From Hippasteria phrygiana (taxonomy: Eukaryota; Echinodermata; Asteroidea; Valvatida; Goniasteridae): DNA of 64,000 nucleotides. The stretch spans positions 1,116,001 to 1,180,000 of the forward strand of contig JAZGUH010000204.1 of NCBI GenBank assembly GCA_037893225.1. Direction: 5' to 3'. Under the pieces are notes generated by a model. The model searched no databases. It saw only the letters and a list, made by a program, of their open reading frames with translations, and had not been told where the DNA came from. Shown in pieces: positions 61,909-64,000 of this stretch (positions are counted from its first letter, which is position 1; each line of letters opens with the position of its first letter). A program made the position numbers and the translations under genes.

Positions 61909-64000
61909 ATGAAATATCAACCAAATACAGTAATTTTGACATGTATGGATAGCTTAGATCTGGCGCTACATGTTGCAATTATCGGCGGCTTCTTAGAATT
62001 AACACTTGTGGAAAAAATTCAAACCTCGCAATGTTTATTTTCTTTCCGGCCAACATCTGTGTACATATTACCGTCTATTTATTGCTCCATGCATGTCAAA
62101 TTCCCTGGGGTATGGACTTGCTTTACTCATTCATAATTGCATGAAATATCAACCAAATTCAGTAATTTTGACATGTATGTATAGCTTAGATCTGGCGCTA
62201 CATGTTGCAATCATCGGCGGCTTCTTAGAGTTAACACTTGTGGAGAAAATTCAAACCTCGCAATGTTTATTTTCTTTCCGGCCAACATCTGTGTACATAT
62301 TACCGTCTATTTATTGCTCCATGCATGTCAAATTCCCTGGGGTATGGACTTGCTTTATTCATTCATAATTGCATGAAATATCAACCAAATGCAGTATTTT
62401 TGACATGTATGGATAGCTTAGATCTGGCGCTACATGTTGCAATCATCGGCGGCTTCCTAGAGTTAAAACTTGTGGAGAAAATTCAAACCTCGCAATGTTT
62501 ATTTTCTTTCCGGCCAACATATGTGTGCATGTTACCGTCTATTTATTGCTCCATGCATGTCAAATTCCCTGGGGTATAGACTTGCTTTACTCATTCAAAA
62601 TTGCATGAAATATCAACCAAATCCAGTAATTTTGACATGTATGTATATCTTAGATCTGGCGCTACATGTTGCAATTATCGGCGGCTTCTTAGGGTTAAAA
62701 CTTGTGGAGAAAATTCAAACCTCGCAATGTTTATTTTCTTTCCGGCCAACATCTGTGTGCATGTTACCGTCTATTTATTGCTCCATGCATGTCAAATTCC
62801 CTGGGGTATGGACTTGCGTTACTCATTCATAATTGCATGAAATATCAACCAAATACAGTAATTTTGACATGTATGGATAGCTTAGATCTGGCGCTACATG
62901 TTGCAATTATCGGCGGCTTCTTAGAATTAACACTTGTGGAGAAAATTCAAACCTCGCAATGTTTATTTTCTTTCCGGCGAACATCTGTGTACATATTACC
63001 CTCTATTTATTGCTCCATGCATGTCAAATTCCCTGGGGTATGGACTTGCTTTACTCATTTATAATTGCATGAAATATCAACCAAATCCAGTAATTTTGAC
63101 ATGTATGTATAGCTTAGATCTGGCGCTACATGTTGCAATCATCGGCGGCTTCCCAGAGTTAAAACTTGTGGAGAAAATTCGAACCTCGCAATGTTTATTT
63201 TCTTTCCGGCCAACATCTGTGTACATATTACCGTCTATTTATTGCTCCATGCCTGTCAAATTCCCTGGGGTATGGACTTGCTTTACTCATTCATAATTGC
63301 ATGAAATATCAACCAAATTCAGTAATGTTGACATGTATGTATAGCTTAGATCTGGCGCTACATGTTGCAATTATCGGCGGCTTCTTAGAGTTAAAACTTG
63401 TGGAGAAAATTCAAACCTCGCAATGTTTATTTTCTTTCCGGCCAACATCTGTGTACATATTACCGTCTATTTATTGCTCCATGCGTGTCAAATTCCCTGG
63501 GGTATGGACTTGCTTTACTCATTCATAATTGCATGAAATATCAACCAAATACAGTTATTTTGACATGTATGGATAGCTTAGATCTGGCGCTACATGTTGC
63601 AATTATCGGCGGCTTCTTAGAGTTAACACTTGTGGAGAAAATTCAAACCTCGCAATGTTTATTTTCTTTCCGGCCACCATCTGTGTGCATATTACCTTTT
63701 ATTTATTGCTCCATGCCTGTCAAATTCCCTGGGGTATGGACTTGCTTTACTCATTCATAATTGCATGAAATATCAACCAAATGCAGTAATTTTGACTTGT
63801 ATGTATAGCTTAGATCTGGCGCTACATGTTGCAATCATCGGCGGCTTCCCAGAGTTAAAACTTGTAGAGAAAATTCAAACCTCGCAATGTTTATTTTCTT
63901 TCCGGCCAACATCTGTGTACATGTTACCGTCTATTTATTGCTCCATGCCTGTCAAATTCCCTGGGGTATGGACTTGCTTTACTCATTCATAATTGCATGA
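61909..64000. repeat. 16-mer HOR family II, copy 2 (cut by the window end)
   Basis: Nine complete monomers (N', E-like, P, D2, N, F, K, B2, L) plus 4 bases follow copy 1 in order. The differences I saw are in the 5' part of N' (ACAGTAA and ATGGATAG here; TTCAGTAA and ATGTATAG at 58197) and one base in N (ATTACCCTC at about 62997 against ATTACCGTC at about 59285). The rest of the unit lies beyond the window. Confidence 0.9.

Larger units (their letters stand above)
1..64000. repeat. 232-bp tandem satellite array with higher-order repeat structure, filling the whole window
   Basis: The same unit recurs head to tail, in one orientation, from the first base to the last. Successive ATGAAATATCAACC starts (two of them read AAGAAATATCAACC, at 37837 and 41549) are spaced 232 bp apart 258 times and 218 bp apart 18 times. 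Adding the partial first monomer (216 bases) and 4 trailing bases gives exactly 64,000. No insertion, transposon or unique spacer interrupts it. Variation is almost entirely single-base and concentrates at about 25 recurrent monomer positions that appear in different combinations. A unit of this size in long homogeneous arrays with multi-monomer periodicities is typical of eukaryotic centromeric or heterochromatic satellites; the chromosomal location is inference. I do not recognise the family. Both array boundaries lie outside the window. Confidence 0.98.

Noticed and set aside
217..63992. Hundreds of open frames of 66-120 codons, most starting at ATGAAATATCAACC and ending at the TAA near the monomer end
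   Set aside because: They are the same monomer read repeatedly. The monomer is 232 bp (1 mod 3), so the frame shifts at every junction, and longer frames are one monomer read into the next in another frame, often from a TTG start. Variants between copies mostly change the amino acid (for example Ser/Thr/Pro/Ala at one codon), with no sign of purifying selection. I see no domain, and the array shows no gene structure.
1..64000. CRISPR array
   Set aside because: There are direct repeats but no unique spacers; the entire 232 bp recurs, and no associated cas-like gene is present.
1..64000. Tandem gene cluster such as 5S rRNA, histone, tRNA or snRNA repeats
   Set aside because: No conserved 5S, tRNA or snRNA sequence is recognisable in the monomer, and no histone-type frame exists. 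Only degenerate A/B-box-like motifs are seen, and these are listed at low confidence.
1..64000. CENP-B box
   Set aside because: No segment matches NTTCGNNNNANNCGGGN on either strand in the monomer types I read. The closest, ATTCGAACCTCGCAATG, fails at the fixed A and in the CGGG part.
1..64000. Transposable element, LTR or insertion sequence within the array
   Set aside because: Monomer starts never deviate from 232 or 218 bp spacing, so nothing has been inserted in this window. Whether the monomer itself came from a mobile element cannot be judged here.
1..64000. Naming the host species or a known satellite family from the monomer
   Set aside because: I do not recognise the sequence. A search of repeat databases and assembled genomes with the 232-bp unit would decide this; any name offered now would be a guess.

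Overview
The whole 64,000-base window is one uninterrupted tandem satellite array. I see no credible protein-coding gene, RNA gene, transposon, CRISPR array or unique spacer. The repeat unit is a 232-bp monomer, with one recurrent 218-bp length variant. Taking the monomer start at ATGAAATATCAACC, the window holds the last 216 bases of one monomer, 276 complete monomers (258 of 232 bp and 18 of 218 bp), and the first 4 bases of the next (63997-64000). These lengths sum exactly to 64,000, so there is no net indel in the window other than the 14-bp deletion that defines the short monomer. The array runs off both ends.

A monomer that I counted by hand (1581-1812) is 37.5% G+C, with 6 CpG against about 8 expected (observed/expected about 0.74). 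A homogeneous array of this size, organised into higher-order repeats (HORs), points to eukaryotic constitutive heterochromatin, either centromeric/pericentromeric or subtelomeric. The modest CpG loss suggests a genome without heavy CpG methylation, for example many invertebrates, but this is weak evidence. I do not recognise the satellite family and cannot name the species.

To describe layout I gave monomers working letters from their diagnostic bases. A is the short form. B has ATGGATAG plus CCCGGCCACC. C has GAGTTCAAAC plus CCACGCACG. D has TTAGGGTTAAAA, and D2 is D with GTGTGCATGTTACC. E has GTACTTTTG, and E2 is the same with GTAATTTTG. F has CCCAGAG plus ATTCGAAC. G has GTAATGTTG. H, I and J are a run found after G. 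K is G-like with ATGCGTGTC. L has GACTTG plus CTTCCCAG. M has GACTTG plus CTACCCAG. N has TTAGAATTAACAC. P has CATATGTG plus GGTATAGAC.

Layout. 1-5250: A-B-C trimers (682 bp) alternating with D-E-F-G, itself duplicated at an offset of 2,974 bp. 5251-13370: alternating 8-mer (1,856 bp) and 6-mer (1,392 bp) HORs. 13371-24844: an A-B-C-D-L-M HOR of 1,378 bp with 7-mer and compound versions. 24845-36444: irregular blocks built round a D2-N-E-F-K core. 36445-45028: a 16-mer HOR of 3,712 bp in two apparently identical copies plus a decaying third. 45029-50364: shuffled pieces of the same families, including a local 4-mer duplication. 50365-57732: an 8-mer HOR of 1,842 bp in which A-B returns. 57733-64000: a second 16-mer HOR, again 3,712 bp but of different composition.

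The main signal beyond the satellite itself is evolutionary. Many monomers are hybrids, and the neighbour that follows each hybrid matches the hybrid's 3' half, which is the expected footprint of unequal crossing over. The many short open frames are a by-product of the repeat and are not treated as genes.
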